From Coenobita brevimanus (lineage: Eukaryota > Arthropoda > Malacostraca > Decapoda > Coenobitidae), in assembly GCA_032717465.1 (NCBI GenBank), contig CM064667.1:1708430-1772429 (forward strand): a stretch of 64,000 nucleotides of DNA, in the 5' to 3' direction. Both the position numbers and the translations under genes were made by a program. Below the pieces are notes generated by a model. It was not told the origin of the DNA, made no database searches, and saw nothing but the letters and a program-made list of their open reading frames with translations. Shown here in pieces: positions 29,837-46,038 of the stretch (the stretch's first letter is position 1; each line of letters opens with the position of its first letter).

Positions 29837-32800
29837 GATGTCCCCCTGAGTGACAAGTGAAAAGGTTTGCTATATGCCGTGTCATTTGCTATGGTGGGTG
29901 GTGGTTTAGTGGGTTAAGGTGCTTGAGCTGGATGGACACTGTAAGGGTTACATCTGTGGGGTGGGCAAGTGAGGCTGGTAACCATTGCCTCGTTGGCACT
30001 GAGTACCTCCAGCTGCCTGTGTAGAGAACAAAATAGCATTAGATATATTATTGTAACTCTTAGGGCCATATTCTTGTCAGCTAAGGAAGCTGCCTGGCAC
30101 CTTTTCCTTTCCTAATTGTTTTTGTATAGGGCTGGTTACTATCAGATTGTATGGTATGTCATGTATGCTGAGTATGGAGGTATTGTAATAATTTAAATGA
30201 TTCGAGAGGATAGTAAGGCGTAATAGCAGAATAATCACTTAAGATAGATGTTAGGCAGTTTCTGCAACTGAGGAGAATATGGGCCTTTGTCAACCCTCCT
30301 CCCCCAATCCTACCACTCACCCAATAATTTTTTCAGTTAGGGTTCAGATGATTACTATTATTGTTTTTTTCATCCTTACTACCCTAACTCCACCAAAAGA
30401 TCAGGTGGGATCCAGAACCAGGAAGCATCTAAGCAGGATTTTGTTATTTTGTTGTATCCAGATGGTATAGAAGGATGCCTTCATGCAGTGGCACTAATTT
30501 AACCATGTACCCAGTCTTGTTATCCCCTGACAGGAGGAGGATTGACTGCAAGATAAGAGCTTGTAGTTCACTGGTTCACCTTCAGAGAAGCCTGGGACTA
30601 CGACAGCAGGAAAAACATCATATTGATAAAGATGATGAATATCATGGCAATATTTCTTGTGCTGATGATCATTTATTTATGATCAGCACAATAAGAAATA
30701 TTACCATCATGCTGATCTTTATAATATGATGTTTTTCATGGTGTACTAAAACACTAGGGCCCATATTGCCGTCAGTTAACTTCCTTACATCTCTTCCTAA
30801 GTAGATATTCTGTTCATTACTCTAGTAACACAGTTTCTCTCTTCCTACCAGGCTGCAGCAATCCACTCTCCCTCTTATCCAAGCTCCCCAACTCACTGCT
30901 TCCAACATCCATCATATCATCACTGGCTAACGTTTTATTTATTGACCATAGGTAGAAGGTGGTCATGCAGATACTGTAGGTGTGTTTTGTACAAATAAAT
31001 GTTGTATATGGTATATGGACTACAGTGATTATGTTCAGCACATTTTTACATAAGGTTGTGTGTGCGAGGGGACTATCATTCCCCCTCCACTTTTTTAATC
31101 CCTGGTTAGAGCTATAATAATATATGAAGACAGACTTGTGCTTAATACTCAGCATGTTTCTTAGACACAGACATGAGTAGAGCTGGGTCAGTGGATCTTT
31201 TTCTAAATGCTCCATTATGTCAATGTCTATTATCCATTGCATCAGGAGGACAATTGTCTAAAGCTATTATAAGTAGTAAATTCATACTAAGTAGCTGATG
31301 TGTGCTGGCAAAAAAATAAAGCAGCTTTTAACCACTTCACATTGAATTTTTACCGAGGCCATTCACTGTGGGACATAAAATATTTGCTTTCAGACACAGC
31401 ACTGCTAAAGCCAGACAGTTTCCCATTAGTTTCTTGTGATGGCCTGAATAAGATAATGTAAAATAGATCCACAAAGGCTTCAAAGAATGTCAGAATAATA
31501 GTTTGTCTCAGTGCACAACTATTATTACACTACAGTTTTTACTCTAACTTGGCCTAAAATTAACATTCTTTCCATTTTCACTGTACCGTACCGTTCTTGT
31601 AACGAGATCCATCCATCCATCCATCATCCAATACTACATTGCCCCATGAGAAGCATAGGAGCCCCGGGGCTAGGCAGTTGGTCCTGACATTTAAGATGAG
31701 AGTGACCAGTCTCACTCATCCCTGAGTGGTATTACATGAGCAGTCAACCCCAACCACCCCTTGGATATAAACCTTCACCGGCTCAATCCGATTGGAGTGC
31801 AATAATTACTCACTAAACCACCAAGTGCCAAAATTTGGTTATATATTTACCATCCAGTGTAGTCAATGGTTTCCTGATGTACAGGAAACCATTTGGCTTG
31901 TCACTCAATGTAGAGTCACCCACAGGCAGAAGGAAGAGGAAAGAATGAAGTAAAGAAAGACAGAAGAGGGAGTGTAAAGTTACCCGTAGGCAGAAGGACA
32001 AGGAAAGAATGAAGTAAAGGTAAACAGAAGAGGATGGAAGGAAAGAAGGATGGAGGAGACATGTTAGGAATAACTTTGTGTGACCTGACTCTGGTTTGTT
32101 CCTGCTGTTATATAGGTAGGCACCATTATAAATACTTGCCAGTGTATAACCTCAGACATTGCCACGATTGCGACAAAATTAAGATATCAAGTATCCTGGA
32201 ATTTTGTAACATGTTTGGAATAACTTTGTGTGACCTGGTGGGTTAATCAAGAACACAGATTACTACCCATGTGGGGAGGATGAAGAACAAGAGACTGTGC
32301 ATGAGGTGGAGGGGGAGACCAGGTATAAGATGGGAGGATGAATTGTGAAGATAAATGGAGGATATGAGTTGGAGAGAGGGCAGCCAAAGGACAGGGCAGT
32401 GTGGAAGCGGTTTGTTTCTGGTCACCTCATACAGGACTAAGACTTGTGGCAATTGTAAGTTAAATTATTCCTGTGTATTGCCAGCAGCCTAAAACCATAA
32501 AGGTTACTTGTGTTTATAGTTGTTGTATGCAATCAGTAGCCAGAGTCAGGAGTTTGAGGATGTGATTTCACTTCCAATAGCTTATCTTGGGATCTTTATG
32601 CATCCATTACACTACATAATATGCATTATTAAAGGTCACAAGAATCAAAGAGAGTGTACTGAGATGGTATGGTCATGTGGAGAGAATGGATAACAATAGA
32701 GTGGTGAAAAAGGTATATCTGAGAGAATTTGAAGGAGGGAGGAGGCGAGGTAGGCCAAGGAGAAGATGGAGAGATATGGCGGATGAGTGTTTGAGGAAGA

Positions 32801-33176
32801 GAGGTTTGGAAGTTGGTGAGGCTAGGGGAGTGACAACAGATCGAGCTGGCTGGATGAATATTGTGAGATGTGCCTGATCAGGGATCTGGCACCCCTTTCT
32901 AACATGAAGTGTCTCTATCGGATACGTTTATGTGAAGCTACAGAACGTGGTGAATGTTTTTGGCGTATCAGATACAGCCAGGATTCTGTGGGCTTGAATG
33001 GTGAGTGAATGGAGGCGTGGCCTATTGGACTTGGCAAATTTGGGCTGTCTGGACCTTACTACTCCTCACTCTGCCCTTCGGTGGGAAAGGAGGTCCAGAT
33101 GATGATGATGATGATGATAGGTCATATGTTAAATTTGTTTGTGGTTTAGACATACCTTTATTTTTGTTTAAAACTG

Positions 33177-33273
<97 letters not shown>

Positions 33274-34180
33274 TATAGGTGGATGGTAACCATATAACCA
33301 AATTATCGTGCCTGGTTTTTTAGTGGGTAATTAAGGTGCTCCAGTCGGATTGAGCCGGTGCAGGTTTATATCCAAGGGGTGGTTGGGGTTTATTGCTCAC
33401 ATAATGCCACTCGGGGATGAGTGAGGCTGGTCACTCTCATCTTAAATGTCAGGACCAGCTTCCCTAGCCCCGGGCTCCTACTCTCATGGGGCAGCACTAG
33501 ATTAGATTTTTTTTTTTTTTTTTTTTTTACCTACAGCCAAGATTTCAAGAGATAACTAGAGTAGTTAAATGTGGCTTTCATACACTTCATCACTGGAGGT
33601 TCCTATAATGCTGAAGTAAATAATCTGACAAGAGTGATTGTGTATTTAAAGAAACTACTGAAGTTTAACCTTTTTTGCTTTGGACCCATTAAACCTTTCA
33701 GTATGATGATGTACAGTATTCTACATTTATATAATTCATTCTTCTAACAGTTTTACTGAATTGTGATGTACCACCTACAGCCAAGATGCAAGTATACTCT
33801 CTTTAAAAATACAGTCAATTTAAATTGTCTGTGGATAATATTTTGTGGTTGAATCTAAACTTTTCAGTATGGTAATGGTGCATTTTTTAGTTAAATATTT
33901 GTTCCAACAGTTTTATTGAACTGAGACAACTTCTTTTAGCCAAGACACTGCTAGTACAGTACTATCTTCAAAGTAAATTACAGTTAATGTAAATTGTCTG
34001 TGGATAAAGAAAATAAATATTTTAAAGACATCATACTGAAAGGGTCAGGAATAATATTTTGTTGGTACCCACATAATGAACATTTTTTATCAACTGATCT
34101 TAGAATTGACACTTCTTTACTGGTAACTTTTCAGTAAGAGTTGTCAGTGCTTTTCCTTCCTGTGCCAGCCTCTTCCTCCT

Positions 34181-34243
<63 letters not shown>

Positions 34244-34586
34244 CTCAGTGTTAGTAATTTCCTTCTCTTTTCTTTCTCTTTCAGTGCCAGTCCCTTTCTC
34301 CGCCCTTCACCCTCTATCTGTAAGAGAGACTTATTCTCCTCTCCCTCCCTCTCTCTTTCATTTGCAGCCTTCTCCTCCTCCTCCTCCTCCTTTCTCAGTG
34401 CACTTCCCTTACTCCTCACTCCTCCTTTCCCAGTGCACTTCCCTTACACTTTGCCCCTTCCTCAGTGCACTTCCCTTACTCTTCACTCCCTCCTTTCTCA
34501 GTGCCATTCCCTTATACCTTCGTCTCCCTCCTCACCCCTCTCACTTATAGCCTCCTATTCTTCCTCTCCTATATTTCATAGTGCCC

Positions 34587-34633
<47 letters not shown>

Positions 34634-35642
34634 AGCTCCTTATTCCTCCTCCTCCTCTCCTCTCCTCTCCATCTCTGTACCAGCCTCTTCCTCCTCAGTT
34701 CTGTGTGTGTGCCAGCTCAGTACTCCTCCTCCTTTCTTTCTATCACATTGCCATCCCCTTCTTCCTCAATTATTCTCCTCTCTCAATGCCAGCTCCACCC
34801 TCTCCTTTTCTCAGAGTGCCGGCCTCTTCCTCCACTTCCTCTTCATTCTCGTCATCTTGTTTCTCAGTTCCAGCCTCCTACTCCTCCCTCACTGCCAACA
34901 CTTGCCTCATTCAAGGAAGAGCAATTGGTCACTTGCCTCATAATTCAGCCTGGACTAAGCTGTGTAGCCCCAGGCACCTGTGCTGCTGATGGGGCAGTGA
35001 AGGGTTGTGTAATGGTTGGAGGACTGATTTTTAACAGTTTTTTTTCTTTCATTTTTAACTTATCCTACCAACCAGAGTTAATCATTTGATCCCATTCACA
35101 ACAGAGGTGCGAGGACAAGTGATCTACTACGTTAAGGGTGAGACAGACTGCCAGTTGACACCTAAGTGTGCCTTCATGCTCACCCTTCTTGATACCGAAG
35201 GTAAATAATATACTGAATGTTACAGTTGTTTTTATTTTAAGTAAAATACATTTTATGTCCAGCTGATTAAAAATTATTCTTTCTTTATCATTTGTCTTGT
35301 TTGTGAAAGTTGTAACATTGGTAGTAATGGTGGTTGTACAATACCGTATTTATCATAAAATAATAATTATAATAGTGGAAGGTGAGGGTGGTCATCCTCT
35401 TTCCCTTGCCCCCTTTTCTCTATCCTAACCCCTTCCCCCACCTCCCACTTGATAGTGCCCCTCTCTCTTCCCCCATCCAGTGTAGTGCCTCCCCCCCTTC
35501 TCTCTGTTCTTCCTGATGTTGTCCCATCCTCCACTATTTTGATGTAGTCCCCATCTCCCCCTCTCCTTGATGTTCCTAGCCTTACCACCACCACTCCATC
35601 TACTTGTAGTCCCCATCCCTCCTCTCTTAACTTGATGTCCCC
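29738..35642 (+). repeat. Array unit 4
   Basis: It has a pure (AT)n of about 90 bp, a private CAGTAAGAG change at 34133-34141, and a shortened CTCC run at the start of the pyrimidine block. Confidence 0.9.
35105..35200 (+). CDS. Candidate exon, unit 4 copy
   Basis: Identical sequence and splice signals. Confidence 0.4.
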
Positions 35643-35664
35643 ATCCTTCCCTGTCTCTTTGATG

Positions 35665-35739
<75 letters not shown>

Positions 35740-38700
35740 GATGTCCCCCTGAGTGACAAGTGAAAAGGTTTGCTATATGCCGTGTCATTTGCTATGGTGG
35801 GTGGTGGTTTAGTGGGTTAAGGTGCTTGAGCTGGATGGACACTGTAAGGGTTACATCTGTGGGGTGGGCAAGTGAGGCTGGTAACCATTGCCTCGTTGGC
35901 ACTGAGTACCTCCAGCTGCCTGTGTAGAGAACAAAATAGCATTAGATATATTATTGTAACTCTTAGGGCCATATTCTTGTCAGCTAAGGAAGCTGCCTGG
36001 CACCTTTTCCTTTCCTAATTGTTTTTGTATAGGGCTGGTTACTATCAGATTGTATGGTATGTCATGTATGCTGAGTATGGAGGTATTGTAATAATTTAAA
36101 TGATTCGAGAGGATAGTAAGGCGTAATAGCAGAATAATCACTTAAGATAGATGTTAGGCAGTTTCTGCAACTGAGGAGAATATGGGCCTTTATCAACCCT
36201 CCTCCCCCAATCCTACCACTCACCCAATAATTTTTTCAGTTAGGGTTCAGATGATTACTATTATTGTTTTTTTCATCCTTACTACCCTAACTCCACCAAA
36301 AGATCAGGTGGGATCCAGAACCAGGAAGCATCTAAGCAGGATTTTGTTATTTTGTTGTATCCAGATGGTATAGAAGGATGCCTTCATGCAGTGGCACTAA
36401 TTTAACCATGTACCCAGTCTTGTTATCCCCTGACAGGAGGAGGATTGACTGCAAGATAAGAGCTTGTAGTTCACTGGTTCACCTTCAGAGAAGCCTGGGA
36501 CTACGACAGCAGGAAAAACATCATATTGATAAAGATGATGAATATCATGGCAATATTTCTTGTGCTGATGATCATTTATTTATGATCAGCACAATAAGAA
36601 ATATTACCATCATGCTGATCTTTATAATATGATGTTTTTCATGGTGTACTAAAACACTAGGGCCCATATTGCCGTCAGTTAACTTCCTTACATCTCTTCC
36701 TAAGTAGATATTCTGTTCATTACTCTAGTAACACAGTTTCTCTCTTCCTACCAGGCTGCAGCAATCCACTCTCCCTCTTATCCAAGCTCCCCAACTCACT
36801 GCTTCCAACATCCATCATATCATCACTGGCTAACGTTTTATTTATTGACCATAGGTAGAAGGTGGTCATGCAGATACTGTAGGTGTGTTTTGTACAAATA
36901 AATGTTGTATATGGTATATGGACTACAGTGATTATGTTCAGCACATTTTTACATAAGGTTGTGTGTGCGAGGGGACTATCATTCCAACCCCCCTTTTTTA
37001 ATCCCTGGTTAGAGCTATAATAATATATGAAGACAGACTTGTGCTTAATACTCAGCATGTTTCTTAGACACAGACATGAGTAGAGCTGGGTCAGTGGATC
37101 TTTTTCTAAATGCTCCATTATGTCAATGTCTATTATCCATTGCATCAGGAGGACAATTGTCTAAAGCTATTATAAGTAGTAAATTCATACTAAGTAGCTG
37201 ATGTGTGCTGGCAAAAAAATAAAGCAGCTTTTAACCACTTCACATTGAATTTTTACCGAGGCCATTCACTGTGGGACATAAAATATTTGCTTTCAGACAC
37301 AGCACTGCTAAAGCCAGACAGTTTCCCATTAGTTTCTTGTGATGGCCTGAATAAGATAATGTAAAATAGATCCACAAAGGCTTCAAAGAATGTCAGAATA
37401 ATAGTTTGTCTCAGTGCACAACTATTATTACACTACAGTTTTTACTCTAACTTGGCCTAAAATTAACATTCTTTTCCATTTTCACTGCACCGTACCGTTC
37501 TTGTAACGAGATCCATCCATCCATCCATCATCCAATACTACATTGCCCCATGAGAAGCATAGGAGCCCCGGGGCTAGGCAGTTGGTCCTGACATTTAAGA
37601 TGAGAGTGACCAGTCTCACTCATCCCTGAGTGGTATTACATGAGCAGTCAACCCCAACCACCCCTTGGATATAAACCTTCACCGGCTCAATCCGATTGGA
37701 GTGCAATAATTACTCACTAAACCACCAAGTGCCAAAATTTGGTTATATATTTACCATCCAGTGTAGTCAATGGTTTCCTGATGTACAGGAAACCATTTGG
37801 CTTGTCACTCAATGTAGAGTCACCCACAGGCAGAAGGAAGAGGAAAGAATGAAGTAAAGAAAGACAGAAGAGGGAGTGTAAAGTTACCCGTAGGCAGAAG
37901 GACAAGGAAAGAATGAAGTAAAGGTAAACAGAAGAGGATGGAAGGAAAGAAGGATGGAGGAGACATGTTAGGAATAACTTTGTGTGACCTGACTCTGGTT
38001 TGTTCCTGCTGTTATATAGGTAGGCACCATTATAAATACTTGCCAGTGTATAACCTCAGACATTGCCACGATTGCGACAAAATTAAGATATCAAGTATCC
38101 TGGAATTTTGTAACATGTTTGGAATAACTTTGTGTGACCTGGTGGGTTAATCAAGAACACAGATTACTACCCATGTGGGGAGGATGAAGAACAAGAGACT
38201 GTGCATGAGGTGGAGGGGGAGACCAGGTATAAGATGGGAGGATGAATTGTGAAGATAAATGGAGGATATGAGTTGGAGAGAGGGCAGCCAAAGGACAGGG
38301 CAGTGTGGAAGCGGTTTGTTTCTGGTCACCTCATACAGGACTAAGACTTGTGGCAATTGTAAGTTAAATTATTCCTGTGTATTGCCAGCAGCCTAAAACC
38401 ATAAAGGTTACTTGTGTTTATAGTTGTTGTATGCAATCAGTAGCCAGAGTCAGGAGTTTGAGGATGTGATTTCACTTCCAATAGCTTATCTTGGGATCTT
38501 TATGCATCCATTACACTACATAATATGCATTATTAAAGGTCACAAGAATCAAAGAGAGTGTACTGAGATGGTATGGTCATGTGGAGAGAATGGATAACAA
38601 TAGAGTGGTGAAAAAGGTATATCTGAGAGAATTTGAAGGAGGGAGGAGGCGAGGTAGGCCAAGGAGAAGATGGAGAGATATGGCGGATGAGTGTTTGAGG

Positions 38701-39080
38701 AAGAGAGGTTTGGAAGTTGGTGAGGCTAGGGGAGTGACAACAGATCGAGCTGGCTGGATGAATATTGTGAGATGTGCCTGATCAGGGATCTGGCACCCCT
38801 TTCTAACATGAAGTGTCTCTATCGGATACGTTTATGTGAAGCTACAGAACGTGGTGAATGTTTTTGGCGTATCAGATACAGCCAGGATTCTGTGGGCTTG
38901 AATGGTGAGTGAATGGAGGCGTGGCCTATTGGACTTGGCAAATTTGGGCTGTCTGGACCTTACTACTCCTCACTCTGCCCTTCGGTGGGAAAGGAGGTCC
39001 AGATGATGATGATGATGATGATAGGTCATATGTTAAATTTGTTTGTGGTTTAGACATACCTTTATTTTTGTTTAAAACTG

Positions 39081-39160
<80 letters not shown>

Positions 39161-40081
39161 TATAGGTGGATGGTAACCATATAACCAAATTATCGTGCCT
39201 GGTTTTTTAGTGGGTAATTAAGGTGCTCCAGTCGGATTGAGCCGGTGCAGGTTTATATCCAAGGGGTGGTTGGGGTTTATTGCTCACATAATGCCACTCG
39301 GGGATGAGTGAGGCTGGTCACTCTCATCTTAAATGTCAGGACCAGCTTCCCTAGCCCCGGGCTCCTACTCTCATGGGGCAGCACTAGATTAGATTTTTTT
39401 TTTTTTTTTTTTTTTTTACCTACAGCCAAGATTTCAAGAGATAACTAGAGTAGTTAAATGTGGCTTTCATACACTTCATCACTGGAGGTTCCTATAATGC
39501 TGAAGTAAATAATCTGACAAGAGTGATTGTGTATTTAAAGAAACTACTGAAGTTTAACCTTTTGTGCTTTGGACCCATTAAACCTTTCAGTATGATGATG
39601 TACAGTATTCTACATTTATATAATTCATTCTTCTAACAGTTTTACTGAATTGTGATGTACCACCTACAGCCAAGATGCAAGTATACTCTCTTTAAAAATA
39701 CAGTCAATTTAAATTGTCTGTGGATAATATTTTGTGGTTGAATCTAAACTTTTCAGTATGGTAATGGTGCATTTTTTAGTTAAATATTTGTTCCAACAGT
39801 TTTATTGAACTGAGACAACTTCTTTTAGCCAAGACACTGCTAGTACAGTACTATCTTCAAAGTAAATTACAGTTAATGTAAATTGTCTGTGGATAAAGAA
39901 AATAAATATTTTAAAGACATCATACTGAAAGGGTCAGGAATAATATTTTGTTGGTACCCACATAATGAACATTTTTTATCAACTGATCTTAGAATTGACA
40001 CTTCTTTACTGGTAACTTTTCAGTAACAGTTGTCAGTGCTTTTCCTTCCTGTGCCAGCCTCTTCCTCTTCCTCCTCCTCCT

Positions 40082-40145
<64 letters not shown>

Positions 40146-40481
40146 GTTAGTAATTTCCTTCTCTTTTCTTTCTCTTTCAGTGCCAGTCCCTTTCTCCCCC
40201 CCCCACCCTCTATCTGTAAGAGAGACTTATTCTCCTCTCCCTCCCTCTCTCTCTCATTTGCAGCCTTCTCCTCCTCCTCCTCCTCCTTTCTCAGTGCACT
40301 TCCCTTACTCCTCACTCCTCCTTTCCCAGTGCACTTCCCTTACACTTTGCCCCTTCCTCAGTGCACTTCCCTTACTCTTCACTCCCTCCTTTCTCAGTGC
40401 CATTCCCTTATACCTTCGTCTCCCTTCCCCCTTCTTCACTTATAGCCTCCTATTCTTCCTCTCCTATATTTCATAGTGCCC

Positions 40482-40558
<77 letters not shown>

Positions 40559-41565
40559 AGCTCCTTATTCCTCCTCCTCCTCTCCTCTCCTCTCCATCTC
40601 TGTACCAGCCTCTTCCTCCTCAGTTCTGTGTGTGTGCCAGCTCAGTACTCCTCCTCCTTTCTTTCTATCACATTGCCATCCCCTTCTTCCTCAATTATTC
40701 TCCTCTCTCAATGCCAGCTCCACCCTCTCCTTTTCTCAGAGTGCCGGCCTCTTCCTCCACTTCCTCTTCATTCTCGTCATCTTGTTTCTCAGTTCCAGCC
40801 TCCTACTCCTCCCTCACTGCCAACACTTGCCTCATTCAAGGAAGAGCAATTGGTCACTTGCCTCATAATTCAGCCTGGACTAAGCTGTGTAGCCCCAGGC
40901 ACCTGTGCTGCTGATGGGGCAGTGAAGGGTTGTGTAATGGTTGGAGGACTGATTTTTAACAGTTTTTTTTTCTTTCATTTTTAACTTATCCTACCAACCA
41001 GAGTTAATCATTTGATCCCATTCACAACAGAGGTGCGAGGACAAGTGATCTACTACGTTAAGGGTGAGACAGACTGCCAGTTGACACCTAAGTGTGCCTT
41101 CATGCTCACCCTTCTTGATACCGAAGGTAAATAATATACTGAATGTTACAGTTGTTTTTATTTTAAGTAAAATACATTTTATGTCCAGCTGATTAAAAAT
41201 TATTCTTTCTTTATCATTTGTCTTGTTTGTGAAAGTTGTAACATTGGTAGTAATGGTGGTTGTACAATACCGTATTTATCATAAAATAATAATTATAATA
41301 GTGGAAGGTGAGGGTGGTCATCCTCTTTCCCTTGCCCCCTTTTCTCTATCCTAACCCCTTCCCCCACCTCCCACTTGATAGTGCCCCTCTCTTCCCCCAT
41401 CCAGCGTTGTGCCTCCCCCCCTTTCTCTGTTCTTCCTGATGTTGTCCCCTCCACACCCCATTTGATGTAGTCCCCATCTCCCCCTCTCCTTGATGTTCCT
41501 AGCCTTACCACCACCACTCCATCTACTTGTAGTCCCCATCCCTCCTCTCTTAACTTGATGTCCCC
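35643..41565 (+). repeat. Array unit 5
   Basis: It carries CACTGCACCG at 37484, shared with units 7 and 8 but not 6. It also has CCTTTTGTGC at 39558, shared with units 6-8, and an (AT)n interrupted by ACTG as in unit 2. The mixture points to exchange between units. Confidence 0.9.
41031..41126 (+). CDS. Candidate exon, unit 5 copy
   Basis: Identical sequence and splice signals. Confidence 0.4.
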
Positions 41566-41587
41566 ATCCTTCCCTGTCTCTTTGATG

Positions 41588-41648
<61 letters not shown>

Positions 41649-44600
41649 GATGTCCCCCTGAGTGACAAGTGAAAAGGTTTGCTATATGCCGTGTCATTTG
41701 CTATGGTGGGTGGTGGTTTAGTGGGTTAAGGTGCTTGAGCTGGATGGACACTGTAAGGGTTACATCTGTGGGGTGGGCAAGTGAGGCTGGTAACCATTGC
41801 CTCGTTGGCACTGAGTACCTCCAGCTGCCTGTGTAGAGAACAAAATAGCATTAGATATATTATTGTAACTCTTAGGGCCATATTCTTGTCAGCTAAGGAA
41901 GCTGCCTGGCACCTTTTCCTTTCCTAATTGTTTTTGTATAGGGCTGGTTACTATCAGATTGTATGGTATGTCATGTATGCTGAGTATGGAGGTATTGTAA
42001 TAATTTAAATGATTCGAGAGGATAGTAAGGCGTAATAGCAGAATAATCACTTAAGATAGATGTTAGGCAGTTTCTGCAACTGAGGAGAATATGGGCCTTT
42101 GTCAACCCTCCTCCCCCAATCCTACCACTCACCCAATAATTTTTTCAGTTAGGGTTCAGATGATTACTATTATTGTTTTTTTCATCCTTACTACCCTAAC
42201 TCCACCAAAAGATCAGGTGGGATCCAGAACCAGGAAGCATCTAAGCAGGATTTTGTTATTTTGTTGTATCCAGATGGTATAGAAGGATGCCTTCATGCAG
42301 TGGCACTAATTTAACCATGTACCCAGTCTTGTTATCCCCTGACAGGAGGAGGATTGACTGCAAGATAAGAGCTTGTAGTTCACTGGTTCACCTTCAGAGA
42401 AGCCTGGGACTACGACAGCAGGAAAAACATCATATTGATAAAGATGATGAATATCATGGCAATATTTCTTGTGCTGATGATCATTTATTTATGATCAGCA
42501 CAATAAGAAATATTACCATCATGCTGATCTTTATAATATGATGTTTTTCATGGTGTACTAAAACACTAGGGCCCATATTGCCGTCAGTTAACTTCCTTAC
42601 ATCTCTTCCTAAGTAGATATTCTGTTCATTACTCTAGTAACACAGTTTCTCTCTTCCTACCAGGCTGCAGCAATCCACTCTCCCTCTTATCCAAGCTCCC
42701 CAACTCACTGCTTCCAACATCCATCATATCATCACTGGCTAACGTTTTATTTATTGACCATAGGTAGAAGGTGGTCATGCAGATACTGTAGGTGTGTTTT
42801 GTACAAATAAATGTTGTATATGGTATATGGACTACAGTGATTATGTTCAGCACATTTTTACATAAGGTTGTGTGTGCGAGGGGACTATCATTCCCCCTCA
42901 ACTTTTTTAATCCCTGGTTAGAGCTATAATAATATATGAAGACAGACTTGTGCTTAATACTCAGCATGTTTCTTAGACACAGACATGAGTAGAGCTGGGT
43001 CAGTGGATCTTTTTCTAAATGCTCCATTATGTCAATGTCTATTATCCATTGCATCAGGAGGACAATTGTCTAAAGCTATTATAAGTAGTAAATTCATACT
43101 AAGTAGCTGATGTGTGCTGGCAAAAAAATAAAGCAGCTTTTAACCACTTCACATTGAATTTTTACCGAGGCCATTCACTGTGGGACATAAAATATTTGCT
43201 TTCAGACACAGCACTGCTAAAGCCAGACAGTTTCCCATTAGTTTCTTGTGATGGCCTGAATAAGATAATGTAAAATAGATCCACAAAGGCTTCAAAGAAT
43301 GTCAGAATAATAGTTTGTCTCAGTGCACAACTATTATTACACTACAGTTTTTACTCTAACTTGGCCTAAAATTAACATTCTTTCCATTTTCACTGTACCG
43401 TACCGTTCTTGTAACGAGATCCATCCATCCATCCATCATCCAATACTACATTGCCCCATGAGAAGCATAGGAGCCCCGGGGCTAGGCAGTTGGTCCTGAC
43501 ATTTAAGATGAGAGTGACCAGTCTCACTCATCCCTGAGTGGTATTACATGAGCAGTCAACCCCAACCACCCCTTGGATATAAACCTTCACCGGCTCAATC
43601 CGATTGGAGTGCAATAATTACTCACTAAACCACCAAGTGCCAAAATTTGGTTATATATTTACCATCCAGTGTAGTCAATGGTTTCCTGATGTACAGGAAA
43701 CCATTTGGCTTGTCACTCAATGTAGAGTCACCCACAGGCAGAAGGAAGAGGAAAGAATGAAGTAAAGAAAGACAGAAGAGGGAGTGTAAAGTTACCCGTA
43801 GGCAGAAGGACAAGGAAAGAATGAAGTAAAGGTAAACAGAAGAGGATGGAAGGAAAGAAGGATGGAGGAGACATGTTAGGAATAACTTTGTGTGACCTGA
43901 CTCTGGTTTGTTCCTGCTGTTATATAGGTAGGCACCATTATAAATACTTGCCAGTGTATAACCTCAGACATTGCCACGATTGCGACAAAATTAAGATATC
44001 AAGTATCCTGGAATTTTGTAACATGTTTGGAATAACTTTGTGTGACCTGGTGGGTTAATCAAGAACACAGATTACTACCCATGTGGGGAGGATGAAGAAC
44101 AAGAGACTGTGCATGAGGTGGAGGGGGAGACCAGGTATAAGATGGGAGGATGAATTGTGAAGATAAATGGAGGATATGAGTTGGAGAGAGGGCAGCCAAA
44201 GGACAGGGCAGTGTGGAAGCGGTTTGTTTCTGGTCACCTCATACAGGACTAAGACTTGTGGCAATTGTAAGTTAAATTATTCCTGTGTATTGCCAGCAGC
44301 CTAAAACCATAAAGGTTACTTGTGTTTATAGTTGTTGTATGCAATCAGTAGCCAGAGTCAGGAGTTTGAGGATGTGATTTCACTTCCAATAGCTTATCTT
44401 GGGATCTTTATGCATCCATTACACTACATAATATGCATTATTAAAGGTCACAAGAATCAAAGAGAGTGTACTGAGATGGTATGGTCATGTGGAGAGAATG
44501 GATAACAATAGAGTGGTGAAAAAGGTATATCTGAGAGAATTTGAAGGAGGGAGGAGGCGAGGTAGGCCAAGGAGAAGATGGAGAGATATGGCGGATGAGT

Positions 44601-44988
44601 GTTTGAGGAAGAGAGGTTTGGAAGTTGGTGAGGCTAGGGGAGTGACAACAGATCGAGCTGGCTGGATGAATATTGTGAGATGTGCCTGATCAGGGATCTG
44701 GCACCCCTTTCTAACATGAAGTGTCTCTATCGGATACGTTTATGTGAAGCTACAGAACGTGGTGAATGTTTTTGGCGTATCAGATACAGCCAGGATTCTG
44801 TGGGCTTGAATGGTGAGTGAATGGAGGCGTGGCCTATTGGACTTGGCAAATTTGGGCTGTCTGGACCTTACTACTCCTCACTCTGCCCTTCGGTGGGAAA
44901 GGAGGTCCAGATGATGATGATGATGATGATAGGTCATATGTTAAATTTGTTTGTGGTTTAGACATACCTTTATTTTTGTTTAAAACTG

Positions 44989-45073
<85 letters not shown>

Positions 45074-45993
45074 TATAGGTGGATGGTAACCATATAACCA
45101 AATTATCGTGCCTGGTTTTTTAGTGGGTAATTAAGGTGCTCCAGTCGGATTGAGCCGGTGCAGGTTTATATCCAAGGGGTGGTTGGGGTTTATTGCTCAC
45201 ATAATGCCACTCGGGGATGAGTGAGGCTGGTCACTCTCATCTTAAATGTCAGGACCAGCTTCCCTAGCCCCGGGCTCCTACTCTCATGGGGCAGCACTAG
45301 ATTAGATTTTTTTTTTTTTTTTTTTTACCTACAGCCAAGATTTCAAGAGATAACTAGAGTAGTTAAATGTGGCTTTCATACACTTCATCACTGGAGGTTC
45401 CTATAATGCTGAAGTAAATAATCTGACAAGAGTGATTGTGTATTTAAAGAAACTACTGAAGTTTAACCTTTTGTGCTTTGGACCCATTAAACCTTTCAGT
45501 ATGATGATGTACAGTATTCTACATTTATATAATTCATTCTTCTAACAGTTTTACTGAATTGTGATGTACCACCTACAGCCAAGATGCAAGTATACTCTCT
45601 TTAAAAATACAGTCAATTTAAATTGTCTGTGGATAATATTTTGTGGTTGAATCTAAACTTTTCAGTATGGTAATGGTGCATTTTTTAGTTAAATATTTGT
45701 TCCAACAGTTTTATTGAACTGAGACAACTTCTTTTAGCCAAGACACTGCTAGTACAGTACTATCTTCAAAGTAAATTACAGTTAATGTAAATTGTCTGTG
45801 GATAAAGAAAATAAATATTTTAAAGACATCATACTGAAAGGGTCAGGAATAATATTTTGTTGGTACCCACATAATGAACATTTTTTATCAACTGATCTTA
45901 GAATTGACACTTCTTTACTGGTAACTTTTCAGTAACAGTTGTCAGTGCTTTTCCTTCCTGTGCCAGCCTCTTCCTCTTCCTCCTCCTCCTCCT

Positions 45994-46038
<45 letters not shown>
